NCBI GenBank assembly: GCA_034006035.1 | Contig: JAVETN010000006.1 | Location: 95,217 to 159,216, forward strand | DNA length: 64,000 bases | Reading direction: 5' to 3' | DNA from: Desulforegulaceae bacterium | Lineage (GTDB): Bacteria; Desulfobacterota; Desulfobacteria; Desulfobacterales; JACKCP01 | Shown here: positions 1 through 8,585 of the stretch, in pieces | Position numbering within the stretch: the stretch's first letter is position 1 | How the letters are laid out: each line of letters opens with the position of its first letter | Notes under the pieces: generated by a model | Databases searched by the model: none | Told to the model about the DNA's origin: nothing | What the model saw: the letters and a program-made list of their open reading frames with translations, nothing else | Position numbers and translations under genes: made by a program

Positions 1-299
1 AATTCTTTATAAACAATTTTTGTTGGATTAACCTTTTTTAAAATAGTCTCCAAATTAAAACCTTGAGCTTGAGACTGAATTTTAAGCCAGATCAAAGCAA
101 ATCTTTTTCTCATTTCAAAATCAGGAGTAAAAATATAAAAAACAATTTCTTCTGATAAATCTTTATCATAATTTGATACAATATCTTTTAAATCATTAAA
201 ATTTATATTAATTCCAAGATCTTTGGCAAATTGAAAAAACTTATCCTCAACAATAAAGCCTTTATTAATTTCATTAATTATTAACCCATTAATGTCCAA
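1..299 (-). CDS. Partial hypothetical protein, TTG start, runs off the left edge
   Basis: An open frame of about 99 codons runs leftward from 299 to the window edge without a stop. A strong Shine-Dalgarno (AAGGAGGTAA, complement of 301-310) sits a few bases upstream of a TTG codon at 297-299; there is no in-frame ATG nearby, so TTG is the likely start. The visible product is acidic at the N-terminus (begins MDINGLIINEINKGF) and then has an alternating hydrophobic pattern that suggests helices. I do not recognise a family. Only the N-terminal part is visible. The confidence rests on the ribosome binding site and the open frame. Confidence 0.6.
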   Translation of the reverse strand, partial: MDINGLIINEINKGFIVEDKFFQFAKDLGININFNDLKDIVSNYDKDLSEEIVFYIFTPDFEMRKRFALIWLKIQSQAQGFNLETILKKVNPTKIVYKE

Positions 300-644
300 A
301 TTACCTCCTTTAGATAAATTTAAATCAAAACCACCATTAATCTTTCATACTAAACTTCAAATGTGAATATTTATTGTTTGTCAAACAAAATTTAAGGAAT
401 TAAATTTACTTTACTATCATATGATCAATGGTGTAGCTTTATTTTACTTGGAGCTGCCGTCAAAACACTTCCTGTAGGAACTATGATTCCCTGGAATCAT
501 TTTTTTGGAGACTCTGCCAATATCTTTAGACGACAAGTACTATACAGATTATTTTAAAAATTGTAGATGTAAAACTAACCCATAACTCCTGGATAATTAA
601 TAAACAAACCCTTTAAAATATTAGATTAAACTGAGGTTATTATT
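300..644. other. Intergenic region between divergent genes
   Basis: This gap of about 345 bases separates the leftward partial gene and the rightward EFR1 gene, so it should hold both promoters. I see no credible ORF. It contains the palindrome-plus-T-tract at 483-506, listed separately. No clear -35/-10 pair stands out in the AT-rich background. Confidence 0.4.
483..506 (+). terminator. Palindrome followed by a T-tract, terminator-like
   Basis: ATGATTCC and its exact complement GGAATCAT are separated by only two bases and followed by seven T. The hairpin must open to a 6-bp stem with a larger loop. It lies in a divergent intergenic region with no annotated upstream plus-strand gene, so it may end an unannotated transcript or act as an operator. 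Confidence 0.35.
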
Positions 645-1466
645 ATGAATATTAAAATTAACTCAATTTATTTCAGCCCAACAAAGACCACAAAAACAAT
701 TGTTTCAGCCCTTTCCGAAAAATTATCAAAATCAATCAACAATTCAAACTCTGTAAACTCAATAGATATAACTTTACCAAAAGCAAGAAAAAACCATTTA
801 AACTTTGACAAAAACGAACTTATAATTTTGGGAATTCCTGTTTATGCCGGCCGGGTTCCTAATGTTCTTCTTGATTATCTTAACTCTATCAAAGGAAATA
901 ATACTCCTGCAATTGCAATAGTTTTATATGGAAACCGTAATTATGATGACGCTCTTATAGAACTTAAAGATATAATGGAATCAAACAGGTTTATTGTAAT
1001 TGGAGGAGGCGCTTTTATAGGTCAGCATTCTTTTTCTAAAATCCTAGGCGGCAATAGGCCTGACAAGTCTGATATGGAAATTGTTGATAAATTTGCAAAA
1101 CAAGTTCACTCAAAACTTAAAAAGTCAACTATTTATAATAAAATTCAGGTCAAGGGAAATAGACCCTATAGACCCTACTATCTTGTAAAAGATGAAAACA
1201 ATAATCCTTTATATGATTTCAGAAAAATCAAACCAAAAACAAAGGATAATTGTATTGATTGTAAAATCTGTGTTGATGTTTGCCCCATGGGTTCAATAGA
1301 TCCAGACAATGTTTCTTCTGTCAAAGGAATTTGCATTAAATGTTGTGCCTGCATCAAAGAATGTCCTGTAGAAGCCAAACACTTTGATTCTCCTGATTTT
1401 ATAAAACATAAGGAAGAATTGGAGCTGGAATTCCTGGAAAGAAAAGAGCCCGAACTTTTTATTTGA
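645..1466 (+). CDS. EFR1-family flavodoxin-ferredoxin fusion protein
   Basis: The 273-residue protein joins an N-terminal flavodoxin-like domain (about 1-150; FMN-loop-like start IYFSPTKTTKTIV) to a C-terminal ferredoxin domain with two 4Fe-4S motifs: C203-x2-C206-x2-C209-x3-C213 and C230-x2-C233-x2-C236-x3-C240. This is the EFR1 architecture of anaerobes, presumed to carry low-potential electrons in the cytoplasm; the specific partner is unknown. The start follows a weak GAGG site. The gene stands alone between a divergent neighbour and a strong hairpin at 1490-1524, so it is probably monocistronic. The family call is solid; the role is inferred. Confidence 0.85.
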   Translation: MNIKINSIYFSPTKTTKTIVSALSEKLSKSINNSNSVNSIDITLPKARKNHLNFDKNELIILGIPVYAGRVPNVLLDYLNSIKGNNTPAIAIVLYGNRNYDDALIELKDIMESNRFIVIGGGAFIGQHSFSKILGGNRPDKSDMEIVDKFAKQVHSKLKKSTIYNKIQVKGNRPYRPYYLVKDENNNPLYDFRKIKPKTKDNCIDCKICVDVCPMGSIDPDNVSSVKGICIKCCACIKECPVEAKHFDSPDFIKHKEELELEFLERKEPELFI

Positions 1467-1489
1467 TTTGTAGATAAAAAGAACATAAA

Positions 1490-1524
1490 TTTAACGGAGG
1501 CAATTTTGATTAACCTCCGTTAAA
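1490..1524. terminator. Bidirectional terminator between convergent genes
   Basis: A perfect 11-bp inverted repeat, TTTAACGGAGG (1490-1500) and CCTCCGTTAAA (1514-1524), has a 13-base loop and lies between the convergent EFR1 gene and the gene at 1592-1978. A/T-rich flanks on both sides fit bidirectional termination. Confidence 0.7.
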
Positions 1525-1591
1525 AACTTCATCAGATATAGTTGGAGATAAAAACTCAAGTTTGGTTATAGGATTTAAATTTAAAGTTTTA

Positions 1592-1978
1592 CTAATTAAA
1601 TTTCAGGCGGAGGGGGATGAGATGCTTTTCTTTGCTTAATGAAATTGTTTTGCCCAGCTCCCATTCAGGTTTGAGATCTGACTTCCCGATTTTTGAGGCT
1701 ATTTTTTCTACAATTTCATTTATATTAATTACAGGATGCTTGGCAAAAACCGTTGGTAAACCGTAAGTAAGGCTGCATACAAGACATTTACCCGGCCTTT
1801 GATCAAGGTTGAAGTCAAAAACAATTTCTTGACCATTTTCTTCCCTAAACTTAAGTGAAATATCATATGCTCCATCTTCGGTATCACCGAAAAGAGCTTC
1901 AAAAAATTTATCGGATTTTTCGGATGGAAAGATTTCATTTAAAACTTCAGAAGAAAAAATCTTTTCAATTTCAGTCAT
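1592..1978 (-). CDS. Conserved hypothetical protein, 128 aa
   Basis: This acidic, soluble 128-residue protein has no signal peptide and no transmembrane segment. Visible features are a Cys-x2-Cys pair in GKCLVCSLTYGLP near the middle and a C-terminal stretch rich in charged residues. Similar short proteins in Desulfobacteria are often mislabelled by automated pipelines as a homeobox protein; I see no homeobox. It is the last gene of a leftward group and is followed by the hairpin at 1490-1524. Function is unknown. Confidence 0.65.
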   Translation of the reverse strand: MTEIEKIFSSEVLNEIFPSEKSDKFFEALFGDTEDGAYDISLKFREENGQEIVFDFNLDQRPGKCLVCSLTYGLPTVFAKHPVININEIVEKIASKIGKSDLKPEWELGKTISLSKEKHLIPLRLKFN

Positions 1979-2039
1979 ACCTACTCCCTTGGTTGGTGTT
2001 AATCAGAAATCTTTCATTACTATAAAACTAAAGTTAAAG

Positions 2040-2981
2040 TCAACCAGGTTTTGAAATTGATTTTTCAATAAAAGCACTAAGTTCCCTGATTGCAAAATCT
2101 GCTTCTGGAAAACATGAATAATAACTTTGAAACGAATGCATCATCAAAGGCCAGATTGATAATGTTGAATCAACATTACTTTCAACAGCTTTATTGTGAC
2201 AATTGATAGAATCTTCCATAAGAATTTCCTCTGTTCCAACCTGAAAAAAAAGATCGCATGAGGAATTAAAATCTCCATAAACAGGAGATAGGCTTGATTT
2301 TTTCAATTTTTTTCCTTCACCTGAATAAGACTTTACACAAAACTCCAAAAACTCTCGAGTTAATACAAAATCTTTAATTTTGTTTTCTTCAATTGAGGTG
2401 TTTTTAAGACAAAGGTCAAAAAACCCAGATAAAAAAATACCGAAATCTGGTTTTAATCTTTGATTTTTATTTAATTCTAAAATCGCAGCAAGCCCTAAAT
2501 TTGCTCCTGCAGAGTCTCCTAAAATTCCATTAAAAAAAAACTTTGAAGAATTTTCTTTCATAAATTCAAAAGATTTTAATACTTCATTTAATTGTGTGGG
2601 ATATTTGTTTTCAGGTGCAAGGGGATAATCAACCATTAAAACATTGGCGTTAAGTTTCTTTGACAAAATTTTTGCAAACGGCCTATGGTTGTCAAGAGAA
2701 CCTGCAATAAATCCTCCCCCGTGAATGTATAAAATATTAACTTTTGAATTTTGACTAGATTCTCTAACCCATTCAAGACGGGAGTTTGAAAATTTAAAAA
2801 CATTTCCAGGAGTGTTGTTTTTAATATTTTTTGCAGCAATTAAGGCGTTTTTTCTTATTTCCTTGATATTATAAGAGCCGTTTTCATAATAACTTAAAAA
2901 CTTTTTCCATCTGATAATTTTTTCTTTAATTTCTAAAAACTTCTCAGAAGGTAAATATTTAAATTTTGACTTGGCAATCAT
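2040..2981 (-). CDS. Alpha/beta hydrolase, HSL-type esterase/lipase
   Basis: The 313-residue protein belongs to the hormone-sensitive-lipase branch of alpha/beta hydrolases. The oxyanion motif HGGGF lies near residue 87, the nucleophile elbow GDSAG near residue 155 supplies the catalytic Ser, and a Glu/Asp and the His of MMHSF near the C-terminus complete the triad. No signal peptide is seen, so it is probably a cytoplasmic carboxylesterase of unknown substrate. Its ATG overlaps the stop of the upstream 61-codon gene (TAATG), indicating translational coupling. Confidence 0.85.
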   Translation of the reverse strand: MIAKSKFKYLPSEKFLEIKEKIIRWKKFLSYYENGSYNIKEIRKNALIAAKNIKNNTPGNVFKFSNSRLEWVRESSQNSKVNILYIHGGGFIAGSLDNHRPFAKILSKKLNANVLMVDYPLAPENKYPTQLNEVLKSFEFMKENSSKFFFNGILGDSAGANLGLAAILELNKNQRLKPDFGIFLSGFFDLCLKNTSIEENKIKDFVLTREFLEFCVKSYSGEGKKLKKSSLSPVYGDFNSSCDLFFQVGTEEILMEDSINCHNKAVESNVDSTLSIWPLMMHSFQSYYSCFPEADFAIRELSAFIEKSISKPG

Positions 2982-3166
2982 TATTTCTTTTTTTTACTAA
3001 CTTTTTCAAGCCAATCTTTTTGTGATTTCAAATAGTTTTCTTCAGATTCCTCCCAGCCGGGATTTTTTTCATCAAGATTAACTTTATTGTAATTTTTTTT
3101 GATCCTGAATTTTTTAAGTTCTTTAAGAGCCTTGATAATATCCTTTTTGTTCTTTTTTTTATTCAT
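2981..3166 (-). CDS. Small lysine-rich hypothetical protein, 61 aa
   Basis: A very basic 61-residue protein (MNKKKNKKDIIKALKELKK start, KKKK end) with a central acidic segment. The stop codon shares a base with the start of the hydrolase gene, which supports real translation in an operon. No domain is recognised; the composition could fit nucleic-acid or RNP binding, but that is only a guess. Confidence 0.55.
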   Translation of the reverse strand: MNKKKNKKDIIKALKELKKFRIKKNYNKVNLDEKNPGWEESEENYLKSQKDWLEKVSKKKK

Positions 3167-3225
3167 AAGATTAAATCTATGTTTTACTTTGATTTCCTTT
3201 TTAATTTATTTAATAATTTAAAATT

Positions 3226-3459
3226 CTAGTTAGCTTCTAAAAATAACTTTATTTGATTTCTAGTCAAAAGTAAACCGGTTAAATATTTATCTTTATATAC
3301 AATAAACGGAGGTAAACTAAGTTTATTGTTAAGTTTAAAGTAAAAACCCTTTGTTATTTTAAGCTGAAAGTCAAGATCCTTAATTTCATTTTTTAAATTC
3401 CTGAGTGAAAAATAAGACCTTGGGCAATCGGGCATATAATAAAAACAAATAGTTTCCAT
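3226..3459 (-). CDS. Small thioredoxin/glutaredoxin-like protein at the end of the nuo operon
   Basis: The 77-residue protein begins with a short beta strand followed by YMPDCPRSYFSLRNL, a single-Cys CPRS motif at the start of a helix, as in thioredoxin-fold proteins. The later PPFIVYKDKYLTGLL fits the cis-Pro and final beta strands. Its ATG follows the nuoN stop by one base (TAG-G-ATG), so it is translationally coupled to the complex I operon. With one active-site cysteine it would be a monothiol redox or structural protein. Fold assignment is by pattern only. Confidence 0.55.
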   Translation of the reverse strand: METICFYYMPDCPRSYFSLRNLKNEIKDLDFQLKITKGFYFKLNNKLSLPPFIVYKDKYLTGLLLTRNQIKLFLEAN

Positions 3460-3460
3460 C

Positions 3461-4885
3461 CTAAATAAAAATATACTTAACAGCTTCTACTGCTCGTGAG
3501 ATTATTGGCTCGGGATAAACCCCTGTAACTAAAATTCCAAGATTAATCAAAATAGCAAAAGAAGCCTTTCCAAACCCAATTGAAAACCTAGGTTCGCTAT
3601 TATCACCCAAAGTATAGGCTGCTCTTACAAGTTTTAAATAATAATAAGCTGAAATGCCTGCATTTATCACACCGATAATAACAATTGCATAATAACCTTT
3701 TGCAATTGCAGAGGTAAATACCATCAACTTGGTTGTAAAACCTACTGTAGGCGGGATTCCGGCCATTCCAAATGCTGCAAGAGCAAGGGTGAAAGCAAGA
3801 AAAGGAGATCTTTTACTTAATCCTTTTAATGATTCAAAGCTAATATTTTCCCCGTTTTCAGAAACATTATAGATTACAAAGAACAAAGCAATGCTCATAA
3901 GGACATAACCTGCAATATAATAAACTGAAGAAGAAAAACCTTCAGTTCCAGCACTCAATACACCAATCATCACATAACCTGCATGGGCAATGGTTGAATA
4001 GGCAATAAGTCTTTTTATATCTTTTTGAACTAGAGCTGAAAGATTACCAAGTGTCATTGAAAGTGCTGCAAGCACAGTGAGAACTAAAATTATTTCTCCT
4101 GACTGAACACCTGAAAGAGCTACGAATCTGATAATCAGTGCTAGACCTGCAAGTTTTGGAAGAGTTGCAATATAAGCTGCAGTTTCATTGGAAGATCCTT
4201 CATAAATATCAGGAGTCCAAAAATGCATGGGAAAAAGTGCAAGCTTAAAGAAAAAACCTGTAAGCATTAAAACAAAGCCAATAATTCCAGCTGGAGATTC
4301 ATTTAACATAGATGGAAGAACTGTGAAAAGCTCTTTTAATACTGTGGTATGGCAAAGACCAAAAATATAACTCATTCCAAAAAGGGTGACAGCTGTTGAA
4401 ACTGCTCCAAAAAGAATATATTTAAGCCCTGCTTCATAGTGTATTTTTGTGGAATCATCTGATCTAAAAGGTATTGCAATGTAAAGGGAAAATGAAGATA
4501 TCTCAAGACATAAAACAATAGTGATAAGCTCAGCTGCACTTGTGATGGCAGTAAGGCCAAAGGTACTTATTGAAAGAAACATTAGATACTCAGGAGATAT
4601 CTCTTTTTTTATTCCTTTGATTCCTCTGCCCAGAAGAAGAACAAGAAAAAAAGCAGCAAGAATTAATACCTTAAAAGTTTGGGAATAAAGATCTATTCGA
4701 TAATAGCCAGAAAAAAGCTCTCCATTTGCATTGAGGGAAGCTAAAGCTGCCAATAATGCAAAAAATGCAAAAAAAAGGGCTGATTTATCCGATGCAAACT
4801 TATTCTTTTCTCCAAGGGAACCAAAGAAAAAGAATAAAATCATTGAGATTAGTACCAGTTCAGGAAGAAATAAAAGTAAATTCAT
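3461..4885 (-). CDS. nuoN: NADH-quinone oxidoreductase subunit N
   Basis: The 474-residue polytopic membrane protein has about 14 helices, one of the antiporter-like proton-pumping subunits of complex I. Family signs are the charged LEISSFSLYIAIPFRS segment in helix 5 (Glu), the conserved Lys in FFFKLALFPMHFWTPDIYEG, and LSALVQKDIKRLIAYSTIAH on the later half-channel. It sits directly behind nuoM in a minus-strand operon. It carries the C-terminal location expected next to NuoK/J in the membrane arm. Confidence 0.95.
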   Translation of the reverse strand: MNLLLFLPELVLISMILFFFFGSLGEKNKFASDKSALFFAFFALLAALASLNANGELFSGYYRIDLYSQTFKVLILAAFFLVLLLGRGIKGIKKEISPEYLMFLSISTFGLTAITSAAELITIVLCLEISSFSLYIAIPFRSDDSTKIHYEAGLKYILFGAVSTAVTLFGMSYIFGLCHTTVLKELFTVLPSMLNESPAGIIGFVLMLTGFFFKLALFPMHFWTPDIYEGSSNETAAYIATLPKLAGLALIIRFVALSGVQSGEIILVLTVLAALSMTLGNLSALVQKDIKRLIAYSTIAHAGYVMIGVLSAGTEGFSSSVYYIAGYVLMSIALFFVIYNVSENGENISFESLKGLSKRSPFLAFTLALAAFGMAGIPPTVGFTTKLMVFTSAIAKGYYAIVIIGVINAGISAYYYLKLVRAAYTLGDNSEPRFSIGFGKASFAILINLGILVTGVYPEPIISRAVEAVKYIFI

Positions 4886-4928
4886 TTTTTATAATCCAGT
4901 TTAATTAATTTATTTTTAATTAATAAAA

Positions 4929-6503
4929 TCATCCTGCAATAAAACATTTAACAGTTTTTAAAGCATGATTCAGACCTTCAGAAGAATCAACAGCCTGAGT
5001 TATTCCGTCATTATATTGGATTAAAAGATGATTTATGCTTTCATCCATTATATTTAAAAGAGGTTCTGGATTAAGACCTATCCAGAAAACAAAGAAAGTT
5101 AAAAATGCCAGAGTCAGTTTCTCTCTTAAATCAAGATCAAACAAGCCTCTTTCGCTGCCGTCTCCATGCTTATGCCCGTCACTGTCAGCCCAGACCATTT
5201 TCTGAAGCAATCTAAGCATATAAGCTGCTGCAAGCACAGCTCCTGGAATTGCAATTGCACCCACAAGTTTGCTTTTTTTGAAAGCTCCCACAAGAACCAA
5301 AAATTCACCTACAAAACTGTTTGTTCCTGGAAATGCCAGGGATGAAAGAGAAAAAATTCCAAGAAATGTTACATAAATCGGCATAAACATTCCTATGGCA
5401 GAGTTGACTTTAAGATCCCTGCTCTGGGTTCTTTCATAAATTATTCCAATACAAATAAACAAAGCACCAGTTGTAATACCATGATTTATCATCTGAAGCA
5501 TTGCACCTTTAAGACCAGCGGTATTTAAAACAAAAATACCAAGTGTTACAAAACCCATATGCCCTACACTTGAGTAAGCAATAAGTTTTTTAATGTCATT
5601 TTGCCCAAGAGCAAGATACCCCCCAAAAATTATAGAAGCCAGTGAAAGAGCAATTAAGTAAGGTACACAGGCTTGAGTAGCAAGGGGAGTTATGGGAAGA
5701 CATAATCTTAAAAACCCGTATCCACCCATTTTGAGAAGAACAGCTGCAAGAATTACACTTCCTGCTGTAGGTGCTTCAACATGAGCTGCCGGAAGCCATG
5801 TGTGCAAAGGAAACATGGGAACCTTAACTGCAAAAGCAATGGCACATGCAAGAAAAACCCAAAGCTGAAATGAAAAAGCAAAATTTCTTCCCATAAGTTC
5901 AGGTATGAAAAAAGTTCCTGTATTTATATAAAGGGCAATTATTGCAACAAGGAGGAAAATACTTGCAATCAATGTGTATAAAAAAAACTTAATTGAAGCA
6001 TAATCTTTTCTTGTGCCTCCCCAGACTGCAATAAGAAGATACATTGGAATAAGCATTGCTTCCCAAAATATATAAAATAACACTGTGTTAAGGGAAACAA
6101 AAACTCCAATCATTGCAGCTTCCATTATAAGGATTACAAAAAGGAACTCTCTGATTCGTTTGTCTATATAGTTCCATGAACAAAGAATACAAAGAGGCAT
6201 AACAAAAGTCGTTAAAATAACAAGAAGAACACTGATTCCATCTATACCCAGCACATAATTCAGATTTATGGTTGGAAACCATTGGTAAAGCTCAGCAAAT
6301 TGATATTTTGCTGTAGTTGTATCGAAACGGGTATAAAGAGGAATTGATATCACAGCTGTGAGAAGTGTAATAAAAAGTCCCCATATTTTCATCATATACT
6401 GAGAATTGATGAAAAACAGCCCTATCGCTCCAAGAATTGGAGTAAATACAAGCATCGATAAAACCGGGTAAGAAACATTGTCAAAAATTAAAAACTGTTC
6501 CAT
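4929..6503 (-). CDS. nuoM: NADH-quinone oxidoreductase subunit M
   Basis: The 524-residue antiporter-like subunit has the hallmark sequences of NuoM: the Glu-containing FYIFWEAMLIPMYLLI, the Lys region FAVKVPMFPLHTWLPAAHVE, and GQNDIKKLIAYSSVGHMGF. About 14 transmembrane helices form two inverted half-channels for proton translocation. It lies between the NuoL-like subunit (37-bp gap) and nuoN (43-bp gap). The length is normal for the family. Confidence 0.95.
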   Translation of the reverse strand: MEQFLIFDNVSYPVLSMLVFTPILGAIGLFFINSQYMMKIWGLFITLLTAVISIPLYTRFDTTTAKYQFAELYQWFPTINLNYVLGIDGISVLLVILTTFVMPLCILCSWNYIDKRIREFLFVILIMEAAMIGVFVSLNTVLFYIFWEAMLIPMYLLIAVWGGTRKDYASIKFFLYTLIASIFLLVAIIALYINTGTFFIPELMGRNFAFSFQLWVFLACAIAFAVKVPMFPLHTWLPAAHVEAPTAGSVILAAVLLKMGGYGFLRLCLPITPLATQACVPYLIALSLASIIFGGYLALGQNDIKKLIAYSSVGHMGFVTLGIFVLNTAGLKGAMLQMINHGITTGALFICIGIIYERTQSRDLKVNSAIGMFMPIYVTFLGIFSLSSLAFPGTNSFVGEFLVLVGAFKKSKLVGAIAIPGAVLAAAYMLRLLQKMVWADSDGHKHGDGSERGLFDLDLREKLTLAFLTFFVFWIGLNPEPLLNIMDESINHLLIQYNDGITQAVDSSEGLNHALKTVKCFIAG

Positions 6504-6540
6504 ATTTATCAGCCGTTAAATAATTTAAGGGTTAACTTCT

Positions 6541-8313
6541 TTAAATAAGCACAATTACTATAAGGACAGCAAATAGAACTAAAACAGCAGCTCCTATATA
6601 TTGCTGAATTTTGCCTGTGGTAATCATTCTAACCTTGTCTCCAAGGTTTAGAGTCTCTTTTGCACTTCCATCTATCACATAATCTATTCCGTTCCAGTCA
6701 AACCAGGACATTGCCTTGGCAAACATCATTGCAGATCTTGTTCCTATGGTTTTGTAAATGTCGCCAACAATGTCATTGATTTTTGACAAAGGTCCTTCGC
6801 AGAAGTGTTTAAAAGGATTGGCAGCTTTTCTGTAAAACCAGTCAATATCAAGATTGATTTTATCTTCAGGAACCAGCTTTTTCCGCATGAGATAAAAACC
6901 AAGACCTGTAAATCCGATTATCTGTAAAGTTTCGGAAATATGATACATTGTATAAGGTTGATAATTAACTTCAAAGGGAAGCATATTGTAAAGAAAATCA
7001 GGATAAAAACCCATCATTATGCAAAAGAAAGCTGCTATTGACATTCCGCCTATCATAGGAAGATGAGCTTCCTTTACATCTGGAACAGAAGGTTTTGCTT
7101 TGTGAAACCAGATAAAATAAGGAAGTTTGATACCAACTGAAAGAAAGGTCCCAACAGAAGCCAGGAGAAGCATGAGCATGATAAATATCCTGTGTTCATC
7201 ACCTGCTGCAGTTATAATCATTGACTTGCTTATAAATCCGCTTGTAAGTGGAAATCCTGAAATTGCTATTCCGCCTATCACAGTTAATATGAGAGTTATG
7301 GGCATTTTGGAATAAAGACCACCCAACTCTGAAAGTTTGGATTTTCCTGTCATCTCAAGAACTGAGCCAACTCCCATGAAAAGCAGGGCTTTATAGAGGA
7401 TATGAGCATAGGCATGGGCACATGCACCGTTGATTGCCATGGTAGTACCTATTCCTACTGCACAAACCATATATCCGACCTGGGAAACAATATGATATGA
7501 CAAAATTCTTCTGGCATCGTTTTCTATTACAGCATAAAAAACACCGTAAAGTGTCATTACCGCACCTAGAACCACAAGAATTTCAAATCCGGCAAATCCT
7601 CTTGCAAGGACATAAACCGCTGTTTTTGTAGTATAAGCACACATATATACTGCACCAATAACTGTAGCTTCGGGATAGGCATCTGTAAGCCAGGCGTGAA
7701 GAGGTGGTACAGCCGCATTCACCATAAAACCTATCATGATCAGATAGTCACCAAATGTTGCTGCTTCAGGCACTATTGGAACAAACAAAAAATTACCCAC
7801 TTCACTATGTCTTATAATTATTCCGGCAAGAAGGAAAAGACCTCCTGTTACATGGATAATCAAATACCTCAAACCCGCTTTGTGGGATTGTCTTTTTTTT
7901 CTGTACCAGATAAGAAAAACAGAAGAAAAAGCCATAAGCTCCCAGAAGATAAAAAGCGTAAGATAATCTCCTGCCAGAGTAACTCCAAGAGCACTGCCCC
8001 CATAAACAAAAGCTGCTGCACGCTGCTCCCACCCATCTGAGTAGGAACTGTAAATCCCAGCTATAAGAGACATAAGCGTAAATACATTTAAAAATATATA
8101 GCTGAGCTTATCAACTCTTCCTAAAACAAGATCCAGTCCAAGATAACTTATATTTCCAAATTCTGACGGAAGAAAGTTTATCTGAAACATTGCAATTACA
8201 GGCACCAGTACAAGCACAGGCTTCATTAAATTGTTTTTTTTAAACCAGGGCATAAAAAAAGCTGCAATAAAAAATACTGATGCAGGATGCATTAAAAATG
8301 AAACCTGTGTCAT
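6541..8313 (-). CDS. NuoL/MrpD-like antiporter subunit with C-terminal lateral-helix extension
   Basis: This 590-residue proton-conducting membrane protein has the antiporter core (LFIFWELMAFSSVFLIWY with the helix-5 Glu; AVPPLHAWLTDAYPEATVIG; NDARRILSYHIVSQVGYM). About 130 extra C-terminal residues include LDIDWFYRKAANPF and a final hydrophobic anchor, as in NuoL, whose lateral helix runs along the membrane arm. Core sequence looks closer to Mrp/Na+:H+ antiporter subunit D than to classical NuoL, so pipelines may call it mnhD. It overlaps the upstream 91-codon gene by 4 bp (ATGA). It is the likely distal NuoL equivalent in this operon. Confidence 0.85.
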   Translation of the reverse strand: MTQVSFLMHPASVFFIAAFFMPWFKKNNLMKPVLVLVPVIAMFQINFLPSEFGNISYLGLDLVLGRVDKLSYIFLNVFTLMSLIAGIYSSYSDGWEQRAAAFVYGGSALGVTLAGDYLTLFIFWELMAFSSVFLIWYRKKRQSHKAGLRYLIIHVTGGLFLLAGIIIRHSEVGNFLFVPIVPEAATFGDYLIMIGFMVNAAVPPLHAWLTDAYPEATVIGAVYMCAYTTKTAVYVLARGFAGFEILVVLGAVMTLYGVFYAVIENDARRILSYHIVSQVGYMVCAVGIGTTMAINGACAHAYAHILYKALLFMGVGSVLEMTGKSKLSELGGLYSKMPITLILTVIGGIAISGFPLTSGFISKSMIITAAGDEHRIFIMLMLLLASVGTFLSVGIKLPYFIWFHKAKPSVPDVKEAHLPMIGGMSIAAFFCIMMGFYPDFLYNMLPFEVNYQPYTMYHISETLQIIGFTGLGFYLMRKKLVPEDKINLDIDWFYRKAANPFKHFCEGPLSKINDIVGDIYKTIGTRSAMMFAKAMSWFDWNGIDYVIDGSAKETLNLGDKVRMITTGKIQQYIGAAVLVLFAVLIVIVLI

Positions 8314-8585
8314 CTCACTATCCCTTCGTCTTCATCTTCCCAGTAGTAATCAACATCTTTCATGAGAAAAGAATGAGCTATTCCCTTGCATACAAGTATC
8401 ATCACAAGACAGCCTACGATTCCGAAAAAACTCCAGAAACCAACAATTGAGTCTCCGAAAAAATGACCATTACCGCTTCTTGGAACAAAAAAATCAAAAC
8501 AAATTATTCCAGCAAGGAAAAGAAAAAACAACCACTTTAAAATATTAGAATTTTGTTGTAAAAAACCGAAAAATTTACCCATCAT
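8310..8585 (-). CDS. Small two-helix membrane protein within the nuo operon
   Basis: The 91-residue protein has two predicted hydrophobic helices (LKWLFFLFLAGIICFDFF and VGFWSFFGIVGCLVMILVC) and an acidic C-terminus (DYYWEDEDEGIVR). It overlaps both neighbours by 4 bp (ATGA), so it is made together with the two antiporter-like subunits that flank it. I do not recognise it as a canonical complex I subunit; an accessory membrane-arm subunit is a reasonable inference. Confidence 0.7.
   Translation of the reverse strand: MMGKFFGFLQQNSNILKWLFFLFLAGIICFDFFVPRSGNGHFFGDSIVGFWSFFGIVGCLVMILVCKGIAHSFLMKDVDYYWEDEDEGIVR

Noticed and set aside
1178..1486. Minus-strand frame opposite the EFR1 gene
   Set aside because: It is fully antisense to a clear ferredoxin domain and ends in the terminator region.
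7696..8040. Plus-strand 114-codon frame inside the NuoL-like gene
   Set aside because: It is antisense to a well-supported membrane protein; its Lys/Cys-rich sequence is typical of antisense reading.
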